A DNA stretch of 64,000 nucleotides from DAOTXL01 sp034435455 (GCA_034435455.1 DAOTXL010000094.1:62001-126000); one strand, 5' to 3'. Positions 1 to 8,309 are shown, numbered from the stretch's first letter. Program-made: numbers and translations. Notes: generated from the letters alone by a model not told the origin.

Positions 1-856
1 GCAGCTTCAGCCAACCGTGGTCCATCAGCCAGCGGTTGACATAGACCTCTTTTTTGACCGTGCAAAAGCCGTGGTCGGCCATCCACATCAGGGTGGTGTG
101 GTCGTCCAGCCTGGCTGCCAGCCGGCCCAGCATGTCGTCTATGTGGCGGTAGACGGCATAGAAAGCAGGGGCGTAGGTCGGATGCCCTTCCTCCATCTGC
201 TGCCAGAGAAAGTGGTGCAACCGGTCGGTCTCCATGATGTGGACGTGCAGATAGTCCCACTCCTCATGCTCCAGCAGGTAAAAGAGGGTGCGGATGCGGG
301 CCTCCAGGGCGGCGTTGACCTCCTGCAGCGCCAGATCTTTCGACTCGCGGGCCTTCCACGGATCGGCATCCAGGATGTAGCCCAACGATTTGAGGGTGGG
401 CACGAACGATTCGGGGTAGACGGCCTTTTCCAGGCTGGGGCTGAGGAAGCAGCCGACCAGGATGCCGTTGACCGGGCGCGGGGGGTAGGTGACCGGCACG
501 TTGACGACGATGACCCGCTTGCCGGCCTGGCTCAGCACCTCCCACAGGGTCGGGGCCTTCATGTGGCGTGAGGTGGGGATGAACTGTTTGCCGCTGGCCG
601 GGTCGCGGTCAATGAAGCCAAAGATGCCATGTTTGGCCGGGTTGACGCCGGTCATCATCGTGCTCCAGGCCACCGACGACACCCAGGGCCATACCGAGTC
701 CATGCGCAGCAGGCTGCCCTGCCCGGCCAGGCGGGCGATATGGGGGGCCCGGCCCTCGGCGATGAGGCGTTGCAGGAAGGTGTAGGGGGTGCCGTCCAGG
801 CCGATAAAAACGACGCGACGGTTTTTTTTGCTGCGCAGCCTGTCGAGAAAGCCCAT
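1..856 (-). CDS. Alkaline-phosphatase-superfamily phosphodiesterase/nucleotide pyrophosphatase (3' end beyond window)
   Basis: The reading frame starts at ATG 856 (MGFLDRLRSKKNRRVVFIGL) and stays open to the left edge, so the C-terminus is missing. Visible motifs fit the type I phosphodiesterase/alkaline phosphatase fold: an N-terminal metal-binding Asp in VVFIGLDGTPY, a nucleophile region SSVAWSTMMTGVNPAKHG, and a late MADHGF metal site. It begins 2 nt after the cysC stop codon, so it is the last visible gene of the sat-cysC operon. It resembles the 459-residue enzyme at 1539-2918 in the same operon and is probably a paralogue. The substrate is unknown. A role with APS, PAPS or a sulfated product is inferred only from the neighbours. 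No signal peptide is seen, so it is probably cytoplasmic. Confidence 0.85.
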   Translation of the reverse strand, partial: MGFLDRLRSKKNRRVVFIGLDGTPYTFLQRLIAEGRAPHIARLAGQGSLLRMDSVWPWVSSVAWSTMMTGVNPAKHGIFGFIDRDPASGKQFIPTSRHMKAPTLWEVLSQAGKRVIVVNVPVTYPPRPVNGILVGCFLSPSLEKAVYPESFVPTLKSLGYILDADPWKARESKDLALQEVNAALEARIRTLFYLLEHEEWDYLHVHIMETDRLHHFLWQQMEEGHPTYAPAFYAVYRHIDDMLGRLAARLDDHTTLMWMADHGFCTVKKEVYVNRWLMDHGWLKL

Positions 857-858
857 CT

Positions 859-1470
859 CTACAAATACCCCAACGCCGCCAGCCGCGCCTCGACCTGTGC
901 CTCCTCGTCGGCGGTATAGACCACCTCCTGCTGGATGGCAGGGGGCACATAGCCCAGTTCTTCCAGCTTGCGCAGCACCTTGCCCAGGCTCTCTTCGATC
1001 GTCTCCCGGCTGGAGTCAATGGTCACTTCTGGGTTCTCCGGCGGTTCATAGGGGTCGGAGATGCCGGTAAAGTTTTCGATCTCGCCGGCCAGGGCCTTTT
1101 TATACAGCCCCTTGACATCCCGCTCGATGAGGGTCTCCAGCGGGGCATGGCAATAGACTTCGACAAAGTTGCCGATCTCCTGGCGGGACCTGGCCCGCAC
1201 CGCCCGGTAGGGGGAGATGAAGGAACAGAGCACCGCCACCCCGTTGCGGGTGAGGAGTTTGGCCACAAAGGTCACCCGCTCGATGTTTTTGTCGCGGTCC
1301 TCTTTGGAAAAGCCCAGGTCGCGGGTCAGCCCCTGGCGGACGATGTCGCCGTCCAGCCGTTCAACCTTGAGGCCGCGGCGGCGCAGCTCCTCCTCCAGCC
1401 GCATGGCCAGGGCGGTCTTGCCCGACCCCGAGAGCCCGGTAAACCAGACGGTTACCCCTTTTTGTTCCAT
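859..1470 (-). CDS. cysC: Adenylylsulfate kinase CysC
   Basis: A 203-residue protein of usual family length. It phosphorylates adenosine 5'-phosphosulfate (APS) with ATP to give PAPS, the sulfuryl donor for sulfate reduction or sulfotransfer. It has a Walker A motif GLSGSGKT at residues 12-19, a LDGD motif, the FISPYR segment, and DPYEPPENPEV, all typical of CysC. It lies downstream of sat, with a phosphodiesterase-type gene on each side; its stop is 2 nt before the next start. No PAPS reductase or sulfotransferase is visible in the window, so the use made of PAPS is unknown. Confidence 0.95.
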   Translation of the reverse strand: MEQKGVTVWFTGLSGSGKTALAMRLEEELRRRGLKVERLDGDIVRQGLTRDLGFSKEDRDKNIERVTFVAKLLTRNGVAVLCSFISPYRAVRARSRQEIGNFVEVYCHAPLETLIERDVKGLYKKALAGEIENFTGISDPYEPPENPEVTIDSSRETIEESLGKVLRKLEELGYVPPAIQQEVVYTADEEAQVEARLAALGYL

Positions 1471-1538
1471 GATGACTTCTCCTGAAATCTGCAGATCTCC
1501 AGGTGAGCAGTTTGCACCTGCCCATTTCCCTCATGGGC

Positions 1539-2918
1539 TTATCGGCCAAAGGATTGCCCCTGCATATTGGGCGGGACCGGCACCTCCATGAGGTCCAGGA
1601 TCGTCGGAGCGATGTCCATGAGGTGTTGGGTAGGGCCACGCCCCCGGCCCTGGCGTCTGGGATGGTAATAGATGTAGAGCCCTTCCTGGGCGTGGTTGGC
1701 GTCGTCGGGGCCGGTGTCGTTCTCGAAGGTATGGAGGCGGTTCAGGCCCAGGCTGCCCACCGACCGCCAGCCCAGGTTGCCCAGGTACACGATCAGGTCG
1801 GGCGGGATGTTGTTCACCTGGCGATAGATCTCCTCCGGCTTGTAGGCCACCGATCCGAGGGGCCTGCCTTCCGGGTCGGGGATGGCGGCGATGCGGGCGA
1901 TCAGTTCGTCGCGGACCCTGTCATAGTCGGCCGGCTCGATAACCCCTTCCGGCTCACGGCCCTTGACGTTCAGGAAGAGGCGGGCATAGTAGCCGCCGGA
2001 GCCCCAGGCGCGGGTCCGGCTCCAGTTCACCTCACACTTTTCCAGGGGCACGACCCCATCCGGCTGGTAGTCCAGCACCAGGTAGCCCTCCTGCTTGAGC
2101 CACTCGTTGAAGGCGATGCCGCCCATCATCGGCCTGGCGCCGTGGTCCGAAACGACCAGCACCGCCGTGTCGTCATCCACCAGGGCCAGCCATTCGCCGA
2201 TCTGCTCGTCTATGTGGACATAGTAGTCGTGGATGGCGTTCTGGTAAGGGTTGCCCGGTTCGTGCAGGGGATGGCGCTCGTCAAAGAACTTCCAGAAGCC
2301 ATGATGGATGCGGTCCACGCCCATGTCCACGTGCATGAAAAAGTCCCACGGCCTGGTCGTCAGCAGGTGTTTGACCACGGCGTGCTGCTGGTCGGCCATA
2401 TCGTGGATCTGCTTCAGCAGATAGTCCTTGTTTTCGGTGCGGAACTGGGGCACGTCCACCATATACTCGCCGCGGATCAGCGTCTGGATCTCCCGGCGGA
2501 GCTCGGGCGGGTAGGTGTATTGGCTGTGGGTGCTGGGGGTCAGGAAGCAGGAGATCAGGCAGCCGTTGACCGGCCTGACCGGGTAGGTTTGGGGCACGGC
2601 GACCACCACCACCTGCCGGCCCATCCGCGACAGGATATCCCACACCCGGTCGTCCTTGACCGCCGCCGCCGTGGCGATGGTCATGCGCTCGTAGCTATAA
2701 TCGGCCCGGTTGCGGAACCCGTAAAAGCCAAGCTGTCCCGGGTCCCGGCTGCTCAGCATCGAGGCCCAGGCCGGCACCGTGATGGCCGGCACCGTGCTGG
2801 TCAGTTCGCCATAGGTGCCGCCCTCCATCAGGCGGCGCAGGTTGGGCAGGTGATCGCGCCAGCGGTCGAACACCAGGCTTGGTTCGGCACAATCCAGGCC
2901 AATGACAAAGACTTTCAA
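1539..2918 (-). CDS. Alkaline-phosphatase-superfamily (type I phosphodiesterase) protein between sat and cysC
   Basis: The chosen start is TTG 2918 (encoded LKVFVIGLDCAEPS), preceded by AGGAGAAC at a good distance; a longer frame exists upstream but would run through sat. The product is 459 residues. Motifs: metal Asp in FVIGLDCAEP, a nucleophile region ITVPAWASMLSSRDPGQLG, VLVVSDHGARPM for the second metal site, and a C-terminal YYHP region. The fold hydrolyses phosphate or sulfate esters and phosphodiesters with two metals. It starts 11 nt after the sat stop, so it is translated from the same mRNA. The substrate is not known. Being enclosed by the two sulfate-activation genes suggests a nucleotide-sulfate or sulfate-ester substrate, as an inference only. 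Confidence 0.85.
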   Translation of the reverse strand: MKVFVIGLDCAEPSLVFDRWRDHLPNLRRLMEGGTYGELTSTVPAITVPAWASMLSSRDPGQLGFYGFRNRADYSYERMTIATAAAVKDDRVWDILSRMGRQVVVVAVPQTYPVRPVNGCLISCFLTPSTHSQYTYPPELRREIQTLIRGEYMVDVPQFRTENKDYLLKQIHDMADQQHAVVKHLLTTRPWDFFMHVDMGVDRIHHGFWKFFDERHPLHEPGNPYQNAIHDYYVHIDEQIGEWLALVDDDTAVLVVSDHGARPMMGGIAFNEWLKQEGYLVLDYQPDGVVPLEKCEVNWSRTRAWGSGGYYARLFLNVKGREPEGVIEPADYDRVRDELIARIAAIPDPEGRPLGSVAYKPEEIYRQVNNIPPDLIVYLGNLGWRSVGSLGLNRLHTFENDTGPDDANHAQEGLYIYYHPRRQGRGRGPTQHLMDIAPTILDLMEVPVPPNMQGQSFGR

Positions 2919-2929
2919 CTCTGTTCTCC

Positions 2930-4111
2930 TTATTCGTGATCGGTTGATCTTTTGGCCCGGATGCCTTCCATCAGCACCCGGGAGACTTCGGGGCGGGTGA
3001 ACTCTTCGGGTAGCATCTCGCCCCGCTCCAGCATCTGGCGCACCTGCGTGCCGCTCAGGTTGACCCAATCCTCCGGGCTGTGCGGGCAGGTTTTGGCGCT
3101 GACCACCGCTCCGCATTTTTTGCAATAGAAGGTATAATCGAAAAAGAGGGGGGTGATGCCGATTTCGCCCGGTTCGAACTCGTCAAAGATATGGTGGGCG
3201 TCGTAGGTGCCATAGTAGTGGCCCACGCCGGCGTGGTCGCGGCCGACGATAAAGTGGGTGCAGCCGTAATTTTTGCGGGCGATAGCATGGAAAATCGCCT
3301 CACGGGGGCCGGCATAGCGCATGGCGGCCGGAAAGACCCCCAACAGCACCCGCTCGGCCGGGTAATAGTCACGCAGGATGGCCCGGTAGCTCTCGATGCG
3401 CACATCGGCGGGGATGTCGTCGGCCTTGGTTTCGCCCACCAGGGGGTGGAGGAACAGGCCGTCTACGATCTCCAACGCCGTTTTCTGGATATACTCATGG
3501 GCGCGGTGGATCGGGTTGCGGGTCTGAAAGGCAACGATCCGCCGCCAGCCGCGGGCGGCAAACATGCGGCGGGTCTGGGCCGGCTCGTGGCGCAGCTCGG
3601 GGAACTCGTTCTGCCGGGGGCCGTTGAGCATGAACACCTCACCGCCCAGCAGCCAATCCCCTTGCCGGTACAGCCGGGCCACGCCGGGATGAGCCGCCTC
3701 GGTGGTCCGGTATACCTCGCGGGCCTCGCGTTCCTTATCGGCGGGGAACTTTTCGGCAATGGTCATCATGCCCATCAAGTGGTCGCCGTCCATCAGGGCG
3801 ATCTCCTGGCCCTCCTTCAACCCGGCGGCGGTCTCGTCATCCACCGGCAGGGTGACGGGGATGCTCCAGACCAGGCCGCTGGTCAGATGCATGGTATCAA
3901 TCACGCTATCGTAATCGGCTTTGGTCATAAATCCGGTCAGGGGGCTGAGGGCTCCAACGGCGATCAGCTCCAGGTCCGAGGCGGCCATGCGGGTCAGTTG
4001 CACCTGGGGGAACCAGGCCGCCCGCTCCAGGGCTGCCTGGCGCAGTTCACCCCGCAGGACGCGGTTGACCAGTTGTCCGCCGTGGGGCGGAATGCCTACG
4101 ACTCTTGCCAT
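2930..4111 (-). CDS. sat: Sulfate adenylyltransferase (ATP sulfurylase)
   Basis: A 393-residue protein that makes APS and pyrophosphate from ATP and sulfate, the first step of sulfate activation. Start ATG 4111 follows AGGAGTGACAGT; an in-frame upstream ATG at 4204 lacks such a site. Motifs: QTRNPIHRAHEY at 196-207, HPLVGETKADDIP near 222-234, and GRDHAGVGHYYGTYDAHH near 290-307. A likely zinc site is formed by C330, C333, C342 and H344, as in the homomeric prokaryotic type. It is the first gene of the operon, about 110 nt downstream of a strong promoter at 4228-4256. Confidence 0.95.
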   Translation of the reverse strand: MARVVGIPPHGGQLVNRVLRGELRQAALERAAWFPQVQLTRMAASDLELIAVGALSPLTGFMTKADYDSVIDTMHLTSGLVWSIPVTLPVDDETAAGLKEGQEIALMDGDHLMGMMTIAEKFPADKEREAREVYRTTEAAHPGVARLYRQGDWLLGGEVFMLNGPRQNEFPELRHEPAQTRRMFAARGWRRIVAFQTRNPIHRAHEYIQKTALEIVDGLFLHPLVGETKADDIPADVRIESYRAILRDYYPAERVLLGVFPAAMRYAGPREAIFHAIARKNYGCTHFIVGRDHAGVGHYYGTYDAHHIFDEFEPGEIGITPLFFDYTFYCKKCGAVVSAKTCPHSPEDWVNLSGTQVRQMLERGEMLPEEFTRPEVSRVLMEGIRAKRSTDHE

Positions 4112-4185
4112 ACTGTCACTCCTGACGGTTATCCTTGTTTCTCCCAGAGCGGGACTCCACTCCCACCTGCGGAGGCCAAAAGAAA

Positions 4186-4220
4186 GGCATGAACCGCATG
4201 ACACGGCCCCGGTTCATGCC
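4186..4220 (-). promoter_or_regulatory. 11-bp inverted repeat at the sat transcription start
   Basis: Arms GGCATGAACCG (4186-4196) and CGGTTCATGCC (4210-4220) are perfect inverted copies separated by 13 bases. They begin at the predicted +1 of the sat promoter. They could be a repressor operator or a leader hairpin controlling sulfate assimilation; the sequence does not decide which. Confidence 0.6.
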
Positions 4221-4227
4221 AGAGGGG

Positions 4228-4256
4228 ATTCTAGCAAAGAACGCGGTGCCTGTCAA
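4228..4256 (-). promoter_or_regulatory. Sigma70 promoter of the sat operon
   Basis: On the minus strand TTGACA (4251-4256) and TAGAAT (4228-4233) are separated by exactly 17 bases. The predicted start near 4221 gives a leader of about 110 nt before the sat ATG. Confidence 0.85.
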
Positions 4257-4458
4257 CTTAAAGCCTCTCACAGGCAGGGCCCTGTCAAAGTCATGGTCTA
4301 CGCCGCCAGCGGTGCCAGGCTCTTTCGGCGGGCCTTTCATCGTCCATTGTAATCGTTGACGTCACGATCCTCTCGTTGCTCAACGGTGCCCCCAGTGCCT
4401 GGCACCTGAACAATGAAATGACCCATATCCCAACAGGATAGGTCCCCACGCAAATAGA
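4257..4458. other. Intergenic stretch upstream of the sat promoter
   Basis: No gene is visible. It holds the short palindrome AGTGCCTGGCACCTG at 4394-4408, which belongs to a family repeated elsewhere in the window (57015-57047). Confidence 0.5.
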
Positions 4459-4491
4459 ACACAGACGGACAGGAAACCTGTCCGTCTGTGT
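4459..4491 (-). terminator. Strong hairpin after the DUF4405-like gene
   Basis: The arms (4459-4473 and 4477-4491, core CAGACGGACAGG) form a perfect 15-bp stem with an AAA loop. It lies 22 nt past the stop codon of the minus-strand gene ending at 4513. The following minus-strand bases (TTCTATTT) are only moderately T-rich, so it may be an imperfect intrinsic terminator. Confidence 0.6.
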
Positions 4492-4512
4492 CCGGGAATG
4501 GGCAGGGCTGCC

Positions 4513-5145
4513 CTATGGTCGTTCCCAGCCCCGGTGGTGGTGGGACTCGCCCGAAAACCGTTCCGCCGCGTCGTCCAGGGCCGGGTTGTCCCCCGAACCG
4601 GGCACCGAATAATCGCAAATCCCGTCTCCGTCCGCATCTGTGTAGAAACGACACCGCCCCGGATAGGGATCGTTGATCTGACCGTAGGGACACGCGACAC
4701 TGCCCTCTGGCCCCGTCGCGGCCGACCGGCTGCTGGTCGAATCCGCTTCGGCCGTGTGGGTCTGGAGCGCCTTGAACCCGGCCAACACCGCTCCGGCCAC
4801 CACCGCCGCCGCCCCTCCGAAAACCAGAAACGCCCGCCGGCTCAAGCCCCTGCCCGGCACGCCGGCCGGTGCCTCCTGGCCTATCTGTCGCTGTGGCGTG
4901 GGCAAGAACATCTGCCGGGTCATGGCCACCAGCCATTTCCAGTGCAGCACCACGTGGACCCCCACCCCGGCGATCGCCACCAGGCTGCTCCAGGTATGCA
5001 AACTGCTCCACGTCCGGTAGCCGATGCCCAGGATGCCGATAGCCGGGCTTCCCGGTAACAAAAAGACCAGCCCGCTGATGGCACTCACCAACCCCGCGAT
5101 GCCTGTCCCCACATCCACCCAGTAATTCATCCTGGCTCTGTTCAC
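4513..5145 (-). CDS. DUF4405-like membrane protein with C-terminal Cys/Asp-rich motif
   Basis: A 210-residue protein starting at GTG 5145 (AGGGAAG upstream; ATG 5130 is an alternative). Residues ~8-75 form hydrophobic helices with His residues (SLHTWSSLV, HVVLHWKW) that resemble a cytochrome b561/DUF4405 haem-binding bundle. A further membrane segment at ~100-122 follows the LSRRAFL sequence. The C-terminus has a Cys/Asp segment (CPYGQINDPYPGRC, then FYTDADGDGICD); the DxDGDG part resembles an EF-hand calcium loop and the cysteines could bind a metal or cluster. A redox role in the membrane is likely, but the partner is unknown. It is monocistronic. Confidence 0.75.
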   Translation of the reverse strand: MNRARMNYWVDVGTGIAGLVSAISGLVFLLPGSPAIGILGIGYRTWSSLHTWSSLVAIAGVGVHVVLHWKWLVAMTRQMFLPTPQRQIGQEAPAGVPGRGLSRRAFLVFGGAAAVVAGAVLAGFKALQTHTAEADSTSSRSAATGPEGSVACPYGQINDPYPGRCRFYTDADGDGICDYSVPGSGDNPALDDAAERFSGESHHHRGWERP

Positions 5146-5428
5146 AGTTCTTCCCTCATTTCAGCCTTGAAATCCATTGTTAGATTGGACCTCCACCGGT
5201 AATACCAACTGCTGCCCACAAACCGGCATTCCTACATTCGTGTATTCGTGCCCCATTCGTGGTCGGCATTCGTGCCTTCAGAATAATACCATATCCCTGT
5301 GGAAAAGCTGTGGAGGCCGTGTGGAGGCATGATGAAGTTCTGCATTGGGCCTTGCCGGCCTTTGCCAGCTCCAGGCCGCACCTTGACCGGGCAGAGAAGC
5401 GCTTAATCATAACATGAACGGCATATTC
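5146..5428. other. Intergenic region with CATTCGTG repeats
   Basis: No gene is visible. Four copies of (C)ATTCGTG lie at 5235-5274, in the opposite orientation to the CACGAATG cluster at 62111-62166. A weak minus-strand extended -10 (TGGTATTAT, 5283-5291) could serve the gene at 4513-5145, but no good -35 accompanies it. Confidence 0.4.
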
Positions 5429-5457
5429 TTGACAATTTGGGCCAGAGCATATATACT
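5429..5457 (+). promoter_or_regulatory. Sigma70 promoter of the liv-pxp operon
   Basis: TTGACA (5429-5434) and TATACT (5452-5457) are separated by 17 bases. The predicted leader before the ATG at 5648 is about 184 nt. No known riboswitch was recognised in it. Confidence 0.85.
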
Positions 5458-5647
5458 CCTCTCTGAAATGGGCACCGTCCCCCCCTTATCGCGTTGATGT
5501 GGATGGCGCGACAAGGCGGGGATCTGTTTTATTGAGCCAGATTCTCGCGGCGAGAAAGCTGGCGTTTTGAGTGAGGAAAGGAGGTGGGCCGGGGACAAAA
5601 ACTTGCTACAGCGGCCGGATTTCAATCTACATAGGAGGAGAAACGAA

Positions 5648-6985
5648 ATGAAAAGGTTGGGAACGGTATTGTTGGTTTTCGCCCTGCTGGCCGGCCTGGT
5701 GGCCGCCTGCGGAGCGCCGACGCCAACTCCCGCCAAACCGGCGGTAGAGACGGTCATCGTAGAAAAACCGGTGGTGGTCACCCCTACCTCCCCGCCACCG
5801 CCCCAAGAAGTACTCGTCGGGGCCATCTATCCCCTCACCGGGGGGCTGGCGGCCACCGGCGAGGATCTGAAGGCCGGCATTGAGCTGGCGGTCGAGATCG
5901 TCAATGGCGAATATCCCGACCTCAACCTGCCGCTGGCCAAAGAGGCAGGCCTGCCCAACCTGGGCGGCGCCAAGATCAAGGTCATCTTTGGTGATCATGA
6001 AGCCTCGGCGGAGAAAGGGATGTCGGAGGCGGAGCGGCTGATCACCGAGGAAAAGGTGGTGGCCCTGGTGGGTTGCTACAACAGCTCGGTCACCCTGACC
6101 GCCAGCCAGGCAGCCGAGCGATTGGGGATCCCCTTCTTGAACCCGGAATCCACCTCTCCCATGCTTACCGAGCGGGGCTTTAAATACTTTTTCAGGACAA
6201 CCCCCCACGACAGAGGATTGGCCGAGAACTTTTTCAAGTTCCTCGACTGGCTCAAGGGCAAAGGGTTCGAGGTCAAGAAGGTGGCCATCCTCAACGAGAA
6301 CACCCTGTGGGGGACCGACGTAGCCACTCTGGAAACAGAGTATGCCAAACAGTATGGCTACGAGTTGGTGGAAAGCATCGCCTACTCCAAGGATGCCACC
6401 GACCTGACCAGCGAGGTCCAGAAGCTCAAGGCCTCCGGCGCCGATGTCGTGTTGCAGGCCTCCTACATTTCGGACGCCATCCTCTCCATGAAGACCTACA
6501 AAGACCTGGACTACAACCCGCAAGGGATCCTGGCGATGGACGCCGGTTTCATTGACTCCGAGTTCGTCGAGACGTTGGGGGCCGACGCCGACTATATCGT
6601 CAGCCGCGAAGTGTGGACCCTGGACCTGGCCAACGTCAAGCCGATGATCACCGCCGTGAACGAGCTGTACAAACAGCGGTACGGCAGGAACATGGAAGGC
6701 AATTCGGCCCGCGCCTTCACCGGGATGCTGACCCTGGCCGATGCCATCAACCGGGCCGGGTCCACCGAACCGGAAGCCATCCAGAAAGCCCTGCTGGAGA
6801 CCGATATCCCTGCCGATATGACCATCATGCCCTGGGGGGTCAAATTCGACCCGATCAGCCACCAGAATATCCTGGGCACCGGCATCATCGTGCAGGTCCA
6901 GGATGGCAACTACTACACCGTATGGCCGCCTGAGGTGGCGTCGAAAGAGATTATCTGGCCCATGCCCAAGTGGGGGGAAAGATAG
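5648..6985 (+). CDS. Branched-chain amino acid-type ABC transporter substrate-binding lipoprotein (LivJ family)
   Basis: A 445-residue exported lipoprotein. Start ATG 5648 follows AGGAGGAGAAACGAA; an upstream in-frame start at 5567 has no support. The signal peptide ends in the lipobox LVAAC, so Cys21 would be lipidated. A Pro/Thr-rich linker is followed by a type I periplasmic-binding fold (VGAIYPLTGGLAATGEDLKAG ... VVALVGCYNSSVTLTAS). It is the first gene of a transporter operon with two permeases and two ATPases. Linkage to pxpABC suggests the ligand may be 5-oxoproline, glutamate or a related compound rather than Leu/Ile/Val; this is inference. Confidence 0.93.
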   Translation: MKRLGTVLLVFALLAGLVAACGAPTPTPAKPAVETVIVEKPVVVTPTSPPPPQEVLVGAIYPLTGGLAATGEDLKAGIELAVEIVNGEYPDLNLPLAKEAGLPNLGGAKIKVIFGDHEASAEKGMSEAERLITEEKVVALVGCYNSSVTLTASQAAERLGIPFLNPESTSPMLTERGFKYFFRTTPHDRGLAENFFKFLDWLKGKGFEVKKVAILNENTLWGTDVATLETEYAKQYGYELVESIAYSKDATDLTSEVQKLKASGADVVLQASYISDAILSMKTYKDLDYNPQGILAMDAGFIDSEFVETLGADADYIVSREVWTLDLANVKPMITAVNELYKQRYGRNMEGNSARAFTGMLTLADAINRAGSTEPEAIQKALLETDIPADMTIMPWGVKFDPISHQNILGTGIIVQVQDGNYYTVWPPEVASKEIIWPMPKWGER

Positions 6986-7212
6986 TAGGGGCGGGGTCTC
7001 CCCGCCTTCGGTGGGGGCGGGGTCTCCCCGCCTCGCTGGGGGCGGGGTCTCCCCGCCTTCGGGGGGGGGCGGGGTCTCCCCGCCTCGCTGGGGGCGGGGT
7101 CTCCCCGCCTCGCCGGGGGCGGGGTCTCCCCGCCTCGCTGGGGGCGGGGTCTCCCCGCCTCGCTGGGGGCGGGGTCTCCCCGCCTCGCTGGGGGCGGGGT
7201 CTCCCCGCCTCG
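6986..7212 (+). repeat. Tandem array of nine GC-rich hairpin units
   Basis: Nine copies of a 25-27 bp unit start immediately after the livJ-like stop codon; the GGGGTCTCCCC core recurs at 6993, 7019, 7044, 7071, 7096, 7121, 7146, 7171 and 7196. Each unit holds GGCGGGG-TCT-CCCCGCC, a 7-bp stem with a 3-nt loop. The array separates the binding-protein gene from the permease genes. It may stabilise the upstream mRNA end or reduce read-through, giving more binding protein than permease. Copy number probably varies between strains. Confidence 0.9.
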
Positions 7213-7243
7213 CTGGGTGGGGTGCCCCCGCCCTTGGAGACCA

Positions 7244-7345
7244 CTGAAAAAGTCATCCTGCTACCGCGGAGGCCGCTGAGGACCCCGGGTTCAAGTTTTC
7301 TCTGCGCTCTCTGCGCGCTCAGCGGTGAAAGAGGGGGTTTTTCAG
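7244..7345. repeat. MITE-like element with CTGAAAAA / TTTTTCAG ends
   Basis: An approximately 100-bp non-coding element bounded by CTGAAAAA (7244-7251) and its inverse TTTTTCAG (7338-7345). Its architecture resembles the elements at 28999-29084 and 46375-46470. The interior is of the CTCTGCGCTCTCTGCGC type. Confidence 0.5.
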
Positions 7346-7442
7346 CACTCTCCCGGTGGGGGTGGGGCGACCCCGCCCTTGGTGGGCGGGGTGACGCCGC
7401 CCTTACCAATCGGCGGGCATCATCTACGGGGAGGCAGGTTCG
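7346..7442. other. Gap before livH
   Basis: It holds further GC-rich inverted segments (GGGGCGACCCCGCCC type, around 7365-7400) that look like decayed copies of the hairpin array, and then the livH ribosome binding site GGGGAGGCAGG. No gene is visible. Confidence 0.4.
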
Positions 7443-8309
7443 ATGCAACCGGAAATACTCATCCAGACCCTGATCAGCGGGTTGTTGATGGGGTTTATCT
7501 TTTCCTTGATCGCCGTAGGCCTCAACCTGATCTTTGGAGTCATGGACATCGTCAACTTTGCCCACGGCGATTTTTTGATGCTCAGCATGTACACCGCTTT
7601 CTGGCTGTACACCTTGTGGGGGATCGATCCCCTCTTTTCCCTGCCCATTTGTGTCCTGCTCCTTTTTGCCGTCGGCTGGGCCACCTATCGGCTGATCATC
7701 AAGCGGGTCCTCAAAGCGCCCATGTTGGCCCAGATCTTTTCCACCTTTGGGTTGATGATCTTTTTGCGCCATGCGGCGTTGCTGGCCTGGAGCTCCGACT
7801 ATCGGGCGATCAAAGAGACCCTCCTCGGCGGTCGGATCGGGATCGGCGGGGTGTTCATCCCGATTCCCCAACTGGTGGCCTCGGTGGGTGCCATCCTCAC
7901 CTTTGCTCTGATCTACTGGTTCGTGCAAAAGACAGAGACGGGCATGGCCCTGATGGCCACGGCCGAAGATGCGGAAGCTGCCTCGCTGATGGGCATCAAC
8001 AGCGACCGCATGTATGCCCTGGCCTGGGGGTTGGGGGCGGCCTGTGTGGGGGTGGCCGGAGCGCTTCTGTCCACCTTTTACTACATCTTCCCCGAGGTGG
8101 GATACTTTTTCGGCCTGCTGGCCTACATCACCGTGGCCTTGGGGGGGTTTGGCAGCATTACCGGCGCTTTTATCGCCGGCATCATCCTCGGCGTGGCCGA
8201 GGTGCTGTTCGGCTTCCTGGCGGTGCCGGCCTTCAAGTATGTCTTTGTGTACCTGATCTACCTCGTCGTGGTCATAGCCAGGCCACAGGGCCTGTTAGGG
8301 TCTCGCTAG
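7443..8309 (+). CDS. livH: Branched-chain amino acid ABC transporter permease LivH
   Basis: A 288-residue integral membrane protein of usual length with about eight hydrophobic segments. The N-terminal motif LIAVGLNLIFGVMDIVNFAHGD and the later ALGGFGSITGAFIAGI are hallmarks of LivH. It forms half of the transmembrane channel with LivM. Start ATG 7443 follows GGGGAGGCAGG. It lies 457 nt after the binding-protein gene, across the hairpin array, and 24 nt before livM. Confidence 0.95.
   Translation: MQPEILIQTLISGLLMGFIFSLIAVGLNLIFGVMDIVNFAHGDFLMLSMYTAFWLYTLWGIDPLFSLPICVLLLFAVGWATYRLIIKRVLKAPMLAQIFSTFGLMIFLRHAALLAWSSDYRAIKETLLGGRIGIGGVFIPIPQLVASVGAILTFALIYWFVQKTETGMALMATAEDAEAASLMGINSDRMYALAWGLGAACVGVAGALLSTFYYIFPEVGYFFGLLAYITVALGGFGSITGAFIAGIILGVAEVLFGFLAVPAFKYVFVYLIYLVVVIARPQGLLGSR

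Noticed and set aside
1503..2939. Long plus-strand open frame (478 codons) opposite the phosphodiesterase gene
   Set aside because: It is the antisense of a clear alkaline-phosphatase-superfamily gene. The His/Val/Asp-rich composition is typical of antisense frames in GC-rich DNA, with no ribosome site or domain.
5291..5330. DnaA boxes or replication origin around the CTGTGGAAAAGCTGTGG sequence
   Set aside because: Only one near-match to TTATCCACA, no cluster of boxes, no AT-rich unwinding region and no dnaA, dnaN or parAB genes.
5441..5647. Known riboswitch in the livJ leader
   Set aside because: No recognisable conserved core (for example of the glycine, lysine, SAM or guanidine classes) was found by eye.
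6986..7212. CRISPR array
   Set aside because: The units are directly adjacent with a 25-27 bp period and no unique spacers, and no cas genes are present.
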